DNA of 64,000 nucleotides from assembly GCF_016820635.1 (NCBI RefSeq), contig NZ_WSFU01000015.1, positions 1 through 64,000 on the forward strand, read 5' to 3'. The first letter of the stretch is position 1. Every line of letters begins with the position of its first letter. Source of the DNA: Anaeromonas gelatinilytica (GTDB lineage: Bacteria > Bacillota > Clostridia > Tissierellales > SIT17). Below the pieces are notes generated by a model. It did not search any database, was not told the origin of the DNA, and worked only from the letters and a program-made list of their open reading frames with translations. This document shows, one piece after another, positions 25,885-35,863 of the stretch. A program made the position numbers and the translations under genes.

Positions 25885-27363
25885 TTATTCTTCTGATGTC
25901 AACATTTTATTTATTTCAACTCTTTTTCTTTCAATCATTTCTTCTTTTCTATCAATATAATCTTTTAAATTTTTAACATTAGGTACTCTTACTAATCGAT
26001 TTTTACTAGGATAAAAAATTTTAGACACAGCTCCTGAACCTGCACCAATTATTGTCTGCTTCTCTTCCATCATTAAAATATTATATATACATTCCTTATT
26101 CTTTTTTGCATATCCAATATTCTCAAAATTCCCTAAAATTTGCTTTTGTCTATACATATAATAAGATATCATTTCCATTTTCTTCGAAAAATTTTTAGTG
26201 ATTTTAAGCATATCTTTTATTTTTTCAGTCTTAGCTAAATCGTATTTTTCCTTTTCTATATTTAACTTAGAAGTTTTCTTTATAGCTAAAGTATGAACTG
26301 TTAAATTATCTGGGTCAAGATCTAATATTTTCTTCATAGTATTTTTTATATCACCTACATCTTCTCCAGGCAAGCCTACAATAACATCCATATTTATTGA
26401 ATTAAATCCAACCTTTTTTGCTATATTATAAGCTTTCTCTATATCTTCGGGATTATGTTCTCTACCAACTAATTCTAATGTCTTTTTACTCATAGTTTGG
26501 GGATTTATACTAATCCTATCTACATAATTCTTTTTTAGGTTCTGTAATATTTCTTCTTTTATTGTATCAGGTCTTCCAGCCTCTACAGTAAATTCTTTTA
26601 TATTTTCCCTTCCAAATAGAGAATTGATAGTCTTAATAATTCTAACTAAATTTTCTTTAGGTATAGATGTAGGAGTACCTCCACCAATATACACAGTTTG
26701 AATATTTTTACCCTTCATTAAATTTGCAATTTCCTCTAACTCATTTAATAATGCTTCTGTATATTTATCTACCACATCTCTCCATTTCCCTAATGGATAA
26801 GAAGGAAAAGAACAATACACACATTTTGAAGGACAAAAAGGTATACTAACATATAAACTATAATTATTTTTATCTAAAGGATATAAATATTTTTCCTCTA
26901 CATCAGTTATTTCCAATAATAATTTTGACTTATCTTCTGTAATTAAATATTCCTTAGTTAAAATATTAAAGATTTCATCTTTCTTTATTTCTTTTTCTTT
27001 CAATTCATGTACAATTTTCGAAGGTCTAATTCCTGTTAATATACCCCATGGAACAGTACTACCCATCATATCCTCTATGACCTTGTAAAGAGATTTTTTT
27101 ATAGCTATACTTTTTTTCTTATTTAAATCTCTTTTTATATTAACTTTATTAATATCTTTTATATTATTAACAGCAATTAGTTTTCCATCTTTAAAAACTT
27201 CTGTCTTTACACTAATACCATTTAGAGAACTAATTATAAATAAATCCTCATTGCAAACTTTCTCATCATTTACAAATTCAATTTTTTGAATTTCTGTTAA
27301 TATTCTTAATAATTCATATATATTATGGGTATCATTATGCCCATTTAAATATACTCTTATCAT
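25885..27363 (-). CDS. hemZ: Coproporphyrinogen III dehydrogenase-like radical SAM protein HemZ
   Basis: HemZ is an oxygen-independent coproporphyrinogen III oxidase family member. The radical SAM cluster motif CPSKCVYCSF sits near residue 170, followed by YIGGGTPTS. The 492-residue protein has an N-terminal extension of about 160 residues, typical of HemZ rather than HemN. The start at 27363 has GGGGA 5 bases upstream. Four codons of an in-frame extension (to 27375) lie over that site. It follows the hydrolase gene by 16 bases. Family members include enzymes of uncertain substrate, so heme synthesis is inferred; no other heme gene is nearby. Confidence 0.93.
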   Translation of the reverse strand: MIRVYLNGHNDTHNIYELLRILTEIQKIEFVNDEKVCNEDLFIISSLNGISVKTEVFKDGKLIAVNNIKDINKVNIKRDLNKKKSIAIKKSLYKVIEDMMGSTVPWGILTGIRPSKIVHELKEKEIKKDEIFNILTKEYLITEDKSKLLLEITDVEEKYLYPLDKNNYSLYVSIPFCPSKCVYCSFPSYPLGKWRDVVDKYTEALLNELEEIANLMKGKNIQTVYIGGGTPTSIPKENLVRIIKTINSLFGRENIKEFTVEAGRPDTIKEEILQNLKKNYVDRISINPQTMSKKTLELVGREHNPEDIEKAYNIAKKVGFNSINMDVIVGLPGEDVGDIKNTMKKILDLDPDNLTVHTLAIKKTSKLNIEKEKYDLAKTEKIKDMLKITKNFSKKMEMISYYMYRQKQILGNFENIGYAKKNKECIYNILMMEEKQTIIGAGSGAVSKIFYPSKNRLVRVPNVKNLKDYIDRKEEMIERKRVEINKMLTSEE

Positions 27364-27379
27364 ATCATTCCCCATTAAT

Positions 27380-28006
27380 TTAAGATTTTTTTATAAAAGG
27401 ATTAGTTGATTTTTCAATACCAATAGTACTTGAAGGACCATGTCCTGAGAATATAGTAACATCATTATCATACTTAACTAATTTTTTATTAATCGAATCA
27501 ATTATATCATCATAAGAACCACCAATTAAATCAGTTCTCCCAATAGATCCTTTAAATAATGTATCTCCAGTGAAGATTGTCTTATCTATTTTAATTGAAA
27601 TGCTTCCCGGGGTATGTCCTGGAGTATGAATTATATTTATTTCAAAATCATCTAATGCCAAAGTTTCACCATCTTCCACAGTTTTATCAGGATTAATTTC
27701 TACTGGCTCCATAGGCATTTGATTTGATAAATTTATTTCTTTATTCATTAACATGTCTTTATCTAATGAATGTATTAAAATAGGAGCTTTAGTTTTATCT
27801 TTTAATTCTAATAATCCACCTATATGATCTCCATGTCCATGTGTTAATATGATATACTCTATGGTTAATTCATGTTCATATACTATTTTCATAATTTTAT
27901 CTACATCACCAGCAGGATCAATTACTATACCTTTTCCACTATTCTCTGAACCAACAACATAGCAATTTGCTTGAAATACTCCACAGGGTATTCTCTCTAT
28001 TATCAT
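27380..28006 (-). CDS. Metallo-beta-lactamase-fold hydrolase (glyoxalase II-like)
   Basis: A 208-residue single-domain hydrolase. The zinc motif THGHGDHIGG places His56, His58, Asp60 and His61. Later metal ligands lie in HTPGHTPGS, FTGDTLF and SGHGP. This is the small hydroxyacylglutathione-hydrolase-like type common in Firmicutes. The true substrate is unclear, since such bacteria often lack glutathione. GGAGG precedes the ATG. It lies between dtd and hemZ with short gaps, so it is part of the relA-dtd-hydrolase-hemZ operon. Confidence 0.92.
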   Translation of the reverse strand: MIIERIPCGVFQANCYVVGSENSGKGIVIDPAGDVDKIMKIVYEHELTIEYIILTHGHGDHIGGLLELKDKTKAPILIHSLDKDMLMNKEINLSNQMPMEPVEINPDKTVEDGETLALDDFEINIIHTPGHTPGSISIKIDKTIFTGDTLFKGSIGRTDLIGGSYDDIIDSINKKLVKYDNDVTIFSGHGPSSTIGIEKSTNPFIKKS

Positions 28007-28023
28007 AAATACATCCTCCTTAA

Positions 28024-28473
28024 CTAAAATTCCTTTTTACTATCTAATAATATTGTAACCGGACCATCATTAATCAAATTAACCTTCATGTCTGCCCCAA
28101 ATTCTCCTGATTCTACTTTTATTTCATACTCCTCACAAACAGATATAAACTTTTCATAAAGTACATTTGCAACATCAGGTTTAGCAGATTTCATAAAATT
28201 AGGCCTTCTTCCTTTCCTGCAATCTCCATATAATGTAAACTGGGAAACTACTAATAGTTCCCCTTTAATATCTAAAAGTGATAAATTCATTTTCTCATTT
28301 TCATCTTGAAAAATTCTCAAATTCAAAATCTTATCTGTCAGATATTTTATATCATCTTCATTGTCCTCTTTTCCAATTCCCAAAAGTACTAATAAACCTT
28401 TTGAAATCTCACCAGAAGTCTTATTATCTATATCTACCTTAGCATTATTAACTCTTTGAATTACTACTCTCAT
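28024..28473 (-). CDS. dtd: D-aminoacyl-tRNA deacylase
   Basis: Dtd removes D-amino acids (and glycine mischarged on tRNA-Ala) from tRNA. The 149-residue protein starts [13 protein letters not shown] and has the active-site motifs [17 protein letters not shown] (about 78-94) and the C-terminal [11 protein letters not shown], equivalent to the cross-subunit Gly-cisPro motif of the family. GAGGTG precedes the ATG at 28473. The gene starts 11 bases after relA, a conserved neighbourhood in Firmicutes. Confidence 0.96.
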   Translation of the reverse strand: MRVVIQRVNNAKVDIDNKTSGEISKGLLVLLGIGKEDNEDDIKYLTDKILNLRIFQDENEKMNLSLLDIKGELLVVSQFTLYGDCRKGRRPNFMKSAKPDVANVLYEKFISVCEEYEIKVESGEFGADMKVNLINDGPVTILLDSKKEF

Positions 28474-28484
28474 TCTTCTCACCT

Positions 28485-30638
28485 CTACGTTATTACTCTA
28501 TATACATCAATAACACCATTAATTTTCTTCAATTTTTTCATTAAATTATTTAATTGTTCAATATCTTTAATTTCTAATGTTAAATTAATCATAGCTAATC
28601 TCTCTTTATTAGTTCTAGCATTTAATGAAGATACTAATAAATTAGATTCAGAAAGCATTTTGGTTATTTCAGATAATAATCCAGGTCTATCAGTTCCCTT
28701 AACTTGTATTTCAGCTTGATAAGAAATTTTCTCTTCAGTATCCCAACTTACATCAATAAATCTTTGATCTTTACCTAAATCTAATATATTAGGACAATCA
28801 CTTCTATGAACTGAAACTCCTCTCCCTCTAGTTATATATCCTTTTATATCATCACCAGGAACTGGATTACAACATTTAGCAAACCTTACCTTAACATTAT
28901 CAATACCACTTATTTTTACTCCTTGAGTATGCTTTCTTCCTCTTTTAATAGTAATCTGATTATTGTCTTTCCTCTCATCATCTGTTTTGTAATATTCTTT
29001 ATGATATTCTTTTAATCTCGTAGTTATTTGTGCAAGAGAAATATTTCCATATCCTAATGCTGCATATAAATCATCTACACTATTAAAGCTTAATTTATCA
29101 GCTACTTTTTCAAGCCACTTTTCTTTTAATATTTCCGTTATTCTATATCCTTGTCGTTTTACATCTTTTTCTAATTTACCTCTACCCTTGATCACATTTT
29201 CGGATTTTTCTTCTCTTTTAAACCATTGTCTAATCTTACTTTTAGCATGATTGCCCTTTACTATTTTAAGCCAGTCTCTACTAGGACCATTACTATTAGC
29301 AGAAGTTAATATACTTACTATATTACCATTTTTCAATTTATAATCCAAAGGTACTATTCTTCCATCAACTTTAGCCCCTACACAAGTATTACCTACTGCT
29401 GTATGAACTCTATAAGCGAAATCTATTGGAGTGGATCCTGCAGGTAAATTAATCACATCACCTTTTGGTGTAAACACGAATACTTCATTTGTAAATAAAT
29501 CTATTTTCAATGATTCCATAAATTCCTTTGGATCATTCATTTCTTTTTGCCACTCTAACATTTGCCTTAACCATGTTAACTTTTCATCAAAATCTGTATT
29601 ATCATTATTTCCCTCTTTATATTTCCAATGAGCTGCAATTCCATATTCTGCCGTTCTATGCATATCCCATGTTCTTATCTGAATTTCAAAAGTTTCACCC
29701 TTTGGACCAATCACAGTAGTATGAAGAGATTGATACAAATTAGGCTTTGGCATTGCAATATAATCCTTAAACCTTCCTGGAATCGGTTTCCATAAAGTAT
29801 GAACAATTCCCAATACTCCATAACAATCCTTAACTGAATCCACTATAACTCTAATAGCAGTTAAATCGAATATTTGTTCAAATACCTTATTTTGATATAC
29901 CATTTTTCTATATATGCTATAAAAATGTTTAGGTCTACCACTTATTTCATTTTCAATATCTACTTCGTCTAATTTTAATCTTAATTTATCAATAACACGA
30001 TTAATATATTCTTCTCTTTCTTTACGCTTTTTAGATACTTTATCTACTAAATCATAATATCCAGCAGGATCAATATATCTTAATGCAAGATCTTCTAATT
30101 CCCACTTGATTCTAAATATCCCCAGTCTATTTGCTATAGGTGCATAAATTTCAAGTACTTCTAATGCTTTTTCTTTCTTTTTTTCATCAGACATATATTC
30201 CAGAGTTCTCATATTATGAAGCCTATCTGTTAATTTAATTATAATAACTCTAATATCTTTAGCCATAGCAATAACCATTTTTCTTAGATTTTCAGCTAAT
30301 CTTTCTTCCTTTGTTTCATATTTTATTTTTTTTAATTTTGTTACTCCATCTACTAGATTAGCTACTTCATCCCCAAATTCTTCTTCTATATCGTCATAGG
30401 TATATTTAGTATCTTCTACAACATCATGAAGTAGACCAGACACCACTGTATTTATATCCATATTAATATCTGATAATATCATTGCAACATTAAAAGGGTG
30501 AATAAAAAAATCTTCACCAGAATTTCTGCGTTGTCCCTCATGAGCAGACTTGGCAAAATAGAATGCTTTTCTAACCTTATCTAAATCACCTTGAGGGTTA
30601 TATTGTTTTATTTTTTCTATTAATCTATCTAATGACAA
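28485..30638 (-). CDS. relA: Bifunctional (p)ppGpp synthetase/hydrolase
   Basis: It makes and degrades the alarmone (p)ppGpp on starvation. The 717 residues hold in order: an HD hydrolase domain (LLHDVVEDT near 68-76 and [11 protein letters not shown]), a synthetase domain (about 230-350, with [13 protein letters not shown]-type and YQSLHTTV motifs), a TGS domain (about 390-450), a Cys-rich conserved segment with CCNPVPGD, and a C-terminal ACT domain. The intact HD motif marks it as bifunctional. The start is TTG at 30638, with AAGGTGG 5 bases upstream. It precedes dtd by 11 bases; apt lies upstream behind its own terminator. Confidence 0.97.
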   Translation of the reverse strand: MSLDRLIEKIKQYNPQGDLDKVRKAFYFAKSAHEGQRRNSGEDFFIHPFNVAMILSDINMDINTVVSGLLHDVVEDTKYTYDDIEEEFGDEVANLVDGVTKLKKIKYETKEERLAENLRKMVIAMAKDIRVIIIKLTDRLHNMRTLEYMSDEKKKEKALEVLEIYAPIANRLGIFRIKWELEDLALRYIDPAGYYDLVDKVSKKRKEREEYINRVIDKLRLKLDEVDIENEISGRPKHFYSIYRKMVYQNKVFEQIFDLTAIRVIVDSVKDCYGVLGIVHTLWKPIPGRFKDYIAMPKPNLYQSLHTTVIGPKGETFEIQIRTWDMHRTAEYGIAAHWKYKEGNNDNTDFDEKLTWLRQMLEWQKEMNDPKEFMESLKIDLFTNEVFVFTPKGDVINLPAGSTPIDFAYRVHTAVGNTCVGAKVDGRIVPLDYKLKNGNIVSILTSANSNGPSRDWLKIVKGNHAKSKIRQWFKREEKSENVIKGRGKLEKDVKRQGYRITEILKEKWLEKVADKLSFNSVDDLYAALGYGNISLAQITTRLKEYHKEYYKTDDERKDNNQITIKRGRKHTQGVKISGIDNVKVRFAKCCNPVPGDDIKGYITRGRGVSVHRSDCPNILDLGKDQRFIDVSWDTEEKISYQAEIQVKGTDRPGLLSEITKMLSESNLLVSSLNARTNKERLAMINLTLEIKDIEQLNNLMKKLKKINGVIDVYRVIT

Positions 30639-30729
30639 TTAACCCACCTTCTCTACTGTCAAAATTTATATAACATTAATAGTATACCACATAGAATCAT
30701 ACGTAAAAAGATATTTTCATTTATTTAAA

Positions 30730-30749
30730 AAATGCACCTAAGTGCATTT
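30730..30749 (-). terminator. Terminator of apt
   Basis: The hairpin AAATGCAC / GTGCATTT with a 4-base loop touches the apt stop codon and is followed on the minus strand by TTTTTAAAT. Confidence 0.85.
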
Positions 30750-31260
30750 AATATTTGATTAAAGATTCTACATTATATCCTTTTAATTTTTCAACACCTT
30801 TTAAAAATTCTAATTCTATTAAGAAATAAATTCCTACTACTTCTCCTCCTAATTTTTCTATCATATTTATTGTAGCATAAACTGTTCCACCTGTAGCTAA
30901 TAAATCATCTACAATAATTACTTTATCTCCAGGATTTATAGCATCTTTGTGCATTTCTAAAGTATCAGTTCCATATTCTAATTCATATTCATAACTTATT
31001 GTTTCTGCAGGTAATTTTCCTGGTTTTCTAATAGGTACGAATCCAGCTCCTGTTGCATAAGCTAACGGAGTTCCTACTAAAAAACCTCTTGCTTCAGGAC
31101 CAACTACTATATCAAAATCTACGTCTCTTGACATTTCTACTAATCGATCTATGCAATACTTAAAAGCATCCTTATCTTTTAGAATAGTAGTAATATCTTT
31201 ATAATTAATGCCTTCTTTAGGAAAATCCTCTATGTTTCTTATTTTATTTCTTAGATCCAC
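30748..31260 (-). CDS. apt: Adenine phosphoribosyltransferase
   Basis: Apt salvages adenine to AMP with PRPP. The 170-residue protein is full length. It has the N-terminal [14 protein letters not shown]-like segment, [10 protein letters not shown] near 55-64 and the PRPP-binding motif [13 protein letters not shown] (about 118-130). The start is GTG with GGAGG upstream. It lies 22 bases downstream of recJ. The recJ-apt-relA order is conserved in many Firmicutes and ties purine salvage to alarmone metabolism. Confidence 0.97.
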   Translation of the reverse strand: MDLRNKIRNIEDFPKEGINYKDITTILKDKDAFKYCIDRLVEMSRDVDFDIVVGPEARGFLVGTPLAYATGAGFVPIRKPGKLPAETISYEYELEYGTDTLEMHKDAINPGDKVIIVDDLLATGGTVYATINMIEKLGGEVVGIYFLIELEFLKGVEKLKGYNVESLIKY

Positions 31261-31281
31261 TTTTGTTCCTCCTTCAGATAA

Positions 31282-33732
31282 TTATGAAATATAATTTCTA
31301 AACTCTTTAAATATAGGTACATCACTAATATTTACTTTAGATGATACTTCATTTAGTTTTACATAATAATTATTTTTATCTATTTCTTTATAATCTAATA
31401 ATTTAGCTTCATTGAAAATTTTTATTGCTATCTGAACTTTCATCTCATTCATATTAATATCTTTATTTTGCAATGATAAAATATATTTTGAAATATTAAG
31501 TTTAAAAATATTATTTCCTTTAAATGATTTATAAATATTTCTCAATTCCTTTATATCAGGAATAAACTTTGATATTATTTCTTTATTATTTTTTAAATCT
31601 TTGTCATCACATAATACAACAACATCATCATGAACAGTTTTTATAGTATAATACATCTCTTCACTAAAAGGCAAATCATACAGTATAATCTTTTCACAAT
31701 TTTCATTCTTTATATCTTTAATCCTAGGATTTATAATAATCTTATTTTTACGATTTTGTCCCTCTTCAAAATAATTAAAATAAGTATTTTTAAATATATC
31801 TCTTCCCTCTTTATTCATTCGATTTAATATATCTCTTAAACTCATTAAATTATTTATATATATTTTAATTTTCTTATTACTTTTTAATCTTTCAATAACA
31901 TAATCTAATTTATCAATACTTTTAGTATCATTAATAGCAAAATCCTTAGAGTATTTTTGAAGACCATTAGTTAAAATCCTATTTAAATCTTCATTATATT
32001 TACTTTCTATATCTAACTCAATATCAGATTTAATAATATCTTTAATTAGTATTTGAACTTTCTTTTCTCCATTATATTCATTAATATCTAAAGAACCAAT
32101 TATATTTATTAAATCCAAATTATTAATATTATCTGTCATATATCCTAAATTAAAACCAATACAATCAATTTTCATTCCTTTATACAATATTCCTAATTTA
32201 AGATGAGACCTATTTCTACCTACACTCCTAATATTTTTTACAATAGAATCTTCGAATGAAAATACTGGACTTGAATTTCCCATACCAAAAGGAGCAAGCT
32301 TATCTAAATTCACTACAGTATTCAAAGAGATATCTTCCATTTCTACTACAGAATCTACAACAATCTCTTGACAAAAATCCTCTGGCTCTAAATTTTTTCC
32401 AACCCAAGAATTAACTCTATTTTTAAAAGTATCAATATTGTCTTTATCGATAGATAATCCAGCAGCTAGTTTATGCCCTCCAAAACCTAAAAAGAGATCT
32501 CTAGAATCATTTAATGCATCATATATATTAAGTGTAGAAATGCTTCTTGCAGAACCTCGCCCTTTATTATTTTCATCTATAGATATAAGAACAGATGGTT
32601 TATAATATTTTTCCGTTATCCGAGAACTGACAATTCCTATAACGCCATGATGCCAATCATTAGATGATAATACTATAACATTATCATCATCTAGTCCTTC
32701 TCTTCTTATCAGTTCATCAGCTTCATCAAAAATTCTACTTTCTATTTCTTGCCTATACTTATTTTCTTCATCCAACTCCTTAGCAATATTTAATGCTTCT
32801 TCATAATTAGTCGAAGTAAATAGTTCCACGCCTTTACGAGCATGTTTCATTCTACCTGCTGCATTTATCCTTGGTCCTATTATAAAACCTATATGTCCTC
32901 CAGAAATTTCTTTTCCTTCCAAACCTGTAACTTCAATCAAAGCTTTTATTCCTAAATTAGTAGTTTTATTAATCAATTCTAATCCTTTTTTTACAATTAA
33001 TCTATTTTCCCCCATTAATGAAACTACATCTGCAACAGTTCCAATAGCAACTATAGGAAGTAATGAAAGATAATCTATATCTATTTTAAATTCCCTACTT
33101 ATAGATTGAACTAATTTAAATGCAACCCCTACACCGGCTAACTTTTTAAAAGGGTAGTTACTGTCTTCTCTATTAGGATTTATAACACCTGCTGCATCTG
33201 GTAACCTATCTCCACAAGTATGATGATCAGTTATAATAATATCCATCCCTAATTCATTACAATATTTAACTTCTTCTACAGAAGTTATTCCACAATCTAC
33301 TGTAATTATAAGATTTCCTTTTTGCTCTCTTATAAATTTTACTGCATCTTTATTTAAACCATACCCTTCTTTATGTCTATCTGGAATATAATAATCTACT
33401 TCAATTCCAATTTGAGAGAAAAAATTAATAAGCAATGAAGTACTTGTAACTCCATCAACATCATAATCTCCATATATCCATATGTTTTCATCTAATTCTA
33501 TAGCTCTTAATATTCTGTCCGTTACATTATCCATGTCCTTCAATAAGGAAGGATCATGAAAATCATCATATGTAGGATTTAAAAATTTTTTTATTTCTTC
33601 TTTGCTTTTTAATCCTCTATTCAATAAAACTTTAGATACAATAGGAGAAATCCTAAATTCTCGAGAAATTTCTTCTATATACTTATCTTCTTGATATAAT
33701 ACCTTTACAAATTTTTTATCTTTTTTTAACAT
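31282..33732 (-). CDS. recJ: Single-stranded-DNA-specific exonuclease RecJ
   Basis: RecJ degrades single-stranded DNA 5' to 3' in recombination and repair. The 816-residue protein has the DHH phosphoesterase motifs GDYDVDGVTST (near 72), VDCGIT, DHHTCGD and NPNR. The DHHA1 domain shows HGVIGIVSSRITEKY and GFGGHKLAAGLS, and an OB-fold domain follows. An additional C-terminal region of about 250 residues is found in the long Firmicute form. The ATG at 33732 has GGGTG 7 bases upstream, which itself overlaps an upstream GTG at 33744. The repeated structured element (33758-33875) lies directly before this gene. Confidence 0.95.
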   Translation of the reverse strand: MLKKDKKFVKVLYQEDKYIEEISREFRISPIVSKVLLNRGLKSKEEIKKFLNPTYDDFHDPSLLKDMDNVTDRILRAIELDENIWIYGDYDVDGVTSTSLLINFFSQIGIEVDYYIPDRHKEGYGLNKDAVKFIREQKGNLIITVDCGITSVEEVKYCNELGMDIIITDHHTCGDRLPDAAGVINPNREDSNYPFKKLAGVGVAFKLVQSISREFKIDIDYLSLLPIVAIGTVADVVSLMGENRLIVKKGLELINKTTNLGIKALIEVTGLEGKEISGGHIGFIIGPRINAAGRMKHARKGVELFTSTNYEEALNIAKELDEENKYRQEIESRIFDEADELIRREGLDDDNVIVLSSNDWHHGVIGIVSSRITEKYYKPSVLISIDENNKGRGSARSISTLNIYDALNDSRDLFLGFGGHKLAAGLSIDKDNIDTFKNRVNSWVGKNLEPEDFCQEIVVDSVVEMEDISLNTVVNLDKLAPFGMGNSSPVFSFEDSIVKNIRSVGRNRSHLKLGILYKGMKIDCIGFNLGYMTDNINNLDLINIIGSLDINEYNGEKKVQILIKDIIKSDIELDIESKYNEDLNRILTNGLQKYSKDFAINDTKSIDKLDYVIERLKSNKKIKIYINNLMSLRDILNRMNKEGRDIFKNTYFNYFEEGQNRKNKIIINPRIKDIKNENCEKIILYDLPFSEEMYYTIKTVHDDVVVLCDDKDLKNNKEIISKFIPDIKELRNIYKSFKGNNIFKLNISKYILSLQNKDINMNEMKVQIAIKIFNEAKLLDYKEIDKNNYYVKLNEVSSKVNISDVPIFKEFRNYIS

Positions 33733-33757
33733 AATTTCACCCACAATATTTTAAAAA

Positions 33758-33875
33758 GTCGGATAAAAATCGTATCCTCCTTCGCTAGGGAAACCTAGTT
33801 TCCCTTCGACGGTACGTAATACATGCACCTGAGCACTCTTCTAATACGGCAGGGGATTTCATCCCCTACAACCCT
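33758..33875 (-). ncRNA. Repeated structured element, copy 1 (candidate RNA)
   Basis: This 118-base block is about 86% identical to 54089-54205 (16 differences including gaps by my count). Read from the minus strand it has the hairpins GGGGAT-gaa-ATCCCC, GGTGC...GTACC and GGGAAAC-tag-GTTTCCC, then a final hairpin GGATA...TATCC followed by GACTTTTT. Where the copies differ within stems, pairing is kept by G-U wobbles on the minus strand but broken on the plus strand. It lies between the 16-codon gene and recJ. It may be a leader or 3'-end RNA element, or a small mobile repeat. I do not recognise a known riboswitch class. Confidence 0.65.
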
Positions 33876-33877
33876 TA

Positions 33878-33928
33878 TTTTTATTGTCTAAGAAAGTTTA
33901 TTAAATAAACTTTCTTAGACAATAAAAA
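33878..33928 (-). repeat. 23-bp perfect palindrome next to the structured element
   Basis: The arms TTTTTATTGTCTAAGAAAG-TTTA (33878-33900) and their exact complement (33906-33928) flank a 5-base loop. The T run precedes the stem and the A run follows it in both directions. It therefore lacks the downstream U tract of an intrinsic terminator. Confidence 0.8.
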
Positions 33929-33982
33929 ACACATATAATATTATAGCTAATAGGTAGACTTTATTCAACTTATTACTTATTA

Positions 33983-34033
33983 TTATTTTTTAGAAATAGC
34001 AAATAATGAAGATAATATAAATCCTAATTGCAT
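33983..34033 (-). CDS. Candidate 16-residue membrane peptide after ubiB
   Basis: A 16-codon frame, MQLGFILSSLFAISKK, starts at an ATG with a strong AAAGGAG 7 bases upstream. It lies 13 bases after the ubiB stop codon. The peptide is a short hydrophobic helix with a Lys-Lys end, as in small membrane peptides or stress-induced microproteins. The binding site argues for translation; the extreme shortness argues for caution. It is followed by the palindrome at 33878-33928. Confidence 0.4.
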   Translation of the reverse strand: MQLGFILSSLFAISKK

Positions 34034-34046
34034 ATTATCACTCCTT

Positions 34047-35720
34047 TTATTTTTTATTGTTATAAGATCGTAAAATTATTGATAAAACTAAAGTTAAACC
34101 CATTATACCAGCAATTACAAATCCTATTAATCCAATGGCAGACATACCTAACATCTGTGGTCCAGCTTTAGATTGAATTATTGTAGAAGATCCTATTATT
34201 ATTGCTGATATTATAAGACTTAAAGAAAGTTTATTTGATATAGAATTCAATTCTCTATTTAAATTATCTATTCCTTCATGCTTCATATTTACATGTATTC
34301 TATCTCTTTCAACTTTATAAAGTATTTTATTTAATAATTTAGGCATTTCTTGAAAATTAGATATTTCATTATATATTAAGTCATAAGTCTTTTTAATCAA
34401 TTCATTAGGATTTAATTTATCTCTTTTTATTTTATCTAATATAGTTTTTGATACATCTGTAAAATTAAATTTAGGGTTTAATTTCTTCCCTGTACCCTCC
34501 AATGTTATTATTGATTTAATTAATAATATCCATTGACTAGGAATCTCAACCTTATGTTTAAATGCAACTCTTAAAATATCATTTAACGCATCATTAAATT
34601 TTAATCTATCTAAAGGCACATTATAATAATAATTTATTATATAGTTTATATCTCTTTTAAAAAGCATTATATTGGTATCATCTGATATAGCATCCATCTT
34701 ATAAAAGACTTCCACAATTTTATCAATATTTCTATGTAATGAAGATCTTAAAAGTAATATTAATAATTTCATACTCTCGTCATCTATATATCCGATTATA
34801 CCAAAATCTATAAACCCAATTTTATTCTCATTAACAACAAATAAATTCCCAGGATGAGGATCTCCATGATAAAAGCCATGTAAAAAAACTTGTTCCATAT
34901 AAACTTCTGCAATATTAAAGGCAATCTTATCTTTGTCATAACCCTTATCATTAATTTCCGTAATATTACTTATTTTAATTCCTTTTACTTCAGAAGTTAT
35001 AATTGTTTTCTTAGTAGTGTATTTCCAAAAAACTTTAGGAATATATACTTTATCATCATTTTTATATGTTGCTCTAAAATTTTCATAATTTTGTCCCTCA
35101 ATAGTATAATTCAATTCTCTTTTTATAGTTATAGCAAACTCATTTAATATTTGATTAAACTTAACAATGTTTTTTTTGATTAAATGGTCATCTACAATAT
35201 TTGATATCCTTTTTAATATTTGTAAATCCCTTGAAACTATTTCATCTATATTAGGTCTTCTTATTTTTACAACTACTCTTTCTCCGGATTTAAGTATGCC
35301 TTTATAAGCTTGGCCTATGGAAGCTGCTGCAATAGGAGTCCTATCAAATTCCGAAAATACCTCTTCAATTTTATATCCTGTTTCTGTATTAAAAATTTCT
35401 TCAGCACTTTCCCACGGAAAAGCCCCTACATCATCTTGTAATTTAGACAGCTCTTCAACTATATCTTCAGGAAGTAAATCATATCTAGTACTCATTAATT
35501 GGCCTAACTTTATAAATGTAGGTCCTAATTCCTCCAAAGCCATCCTTATGCGTTCAGCTCTAGTATAATTCTCATTTAACTTACTTGATTTTTGAAAAAA
35601 CAATTTCCTTAAAATCAATTTTTTATGCAATCTTTCAGCTAACATACTAAATCCATACTTAGTTAATACATTAGAAATTTCTTTATAACGTTGTATTTTA
35701 TTAAACTTATTTTTTTTCAT
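34047..35720 (-). CDS. ubiB: UbiB/AarF (ABC1) kinase-like protein
   Basis: A 557-residue atypical kinase-like ATPase of the UbiB/ABC1 family. It has the KxGQ motif (FIKLGQLMSTR), AAASIGQAYKG as the Ala-rich nucleotide loop, EVDYTIEG-type ERELNYTIEGQN, HGFYHGDPHPGNLFV as the catalytic loop and FIDFGIIGY as the metal-binding motif. Two membrane spans close the C-terminus (about 500-550). In other bacteria the family supports quinone or lipid handling; no quinone genes are seen here, so the role is open. A weak GAGGTAG precedes the ATG. Confidence 0.92.
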   Translation of the reverse strand: MKKNKFNKIQRYKEISNVLTKYGFSMLAERLHKKLILRKLFFQKSSKLNENYTRAERIRMALEELGPTFIKLGQLMSTRYDLLPEDIVEELSKLQDDVGAFPWESAEEIFNTETGYKIEEVFSEFDRTPIAAASIGQAYKGILKSGERVVVKIRRPNIDEIVSRDLQILKRISNIVDDHLIKKNIVKFNQILNEFAITIKRELNYTIEGQNYENFRATYKNDDKVYIPKVFWKYTTKKTIITSEVKGIKISNITEINDKGYDKDKIAFNIAEVYMEQVFLHGFYHGDPHPGNLFVVNENKIGFIDFGIIGYIDDESMKLLILLLRSSLHRNIDKIVEVFYKMDAISDDTNIMLFKRDINYIINYYYNVPLDRLKFNDALNDILRVAFKHKVEIPSQWILLIKSIITLEGTGKKLNPKFNFTDVSKTILDKIKRDKLNPNELIKKTYDLIYNEISNFQEMPKLLNKILYKVERDRIHVNMKHEGIDNLNRELNSISNKLSLSLIISAIIIGSSTIIQSKAGPQMLGMSAIGLIGFVIAGIMGLTLVLSIILRSYNNKK

Positions 35721-35827
35721 AAAAAATCTACCTCATTATATTTAATCTATTAATAACTTACCCTAAGTATAAATATATTAAAAATATATTTGCTAATTAA
35801 TCAAATTAATTTTCATTATGATTTCGT

Positions 35828-35863
35828 AAAATAAAATCTCAGGAAAGCCTGAGATTTTATTTT
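35828..35863 (-). terminator. Terminator of secD-secF
   Basis: A stem of about 15 bp (AAAATCTCAGG / CCTGAGATTTT core) overlaps the secF stop codon. On the minus strand the second arm ends in TTTTATTTT and continues T-rich. Confidence 0.85.

Noticed and set aside
33878-33928. The long palindrome as a terminator.
   Set aside because: The T run precedes and the A run follows the stem on both strands, opposite to a working terminator.
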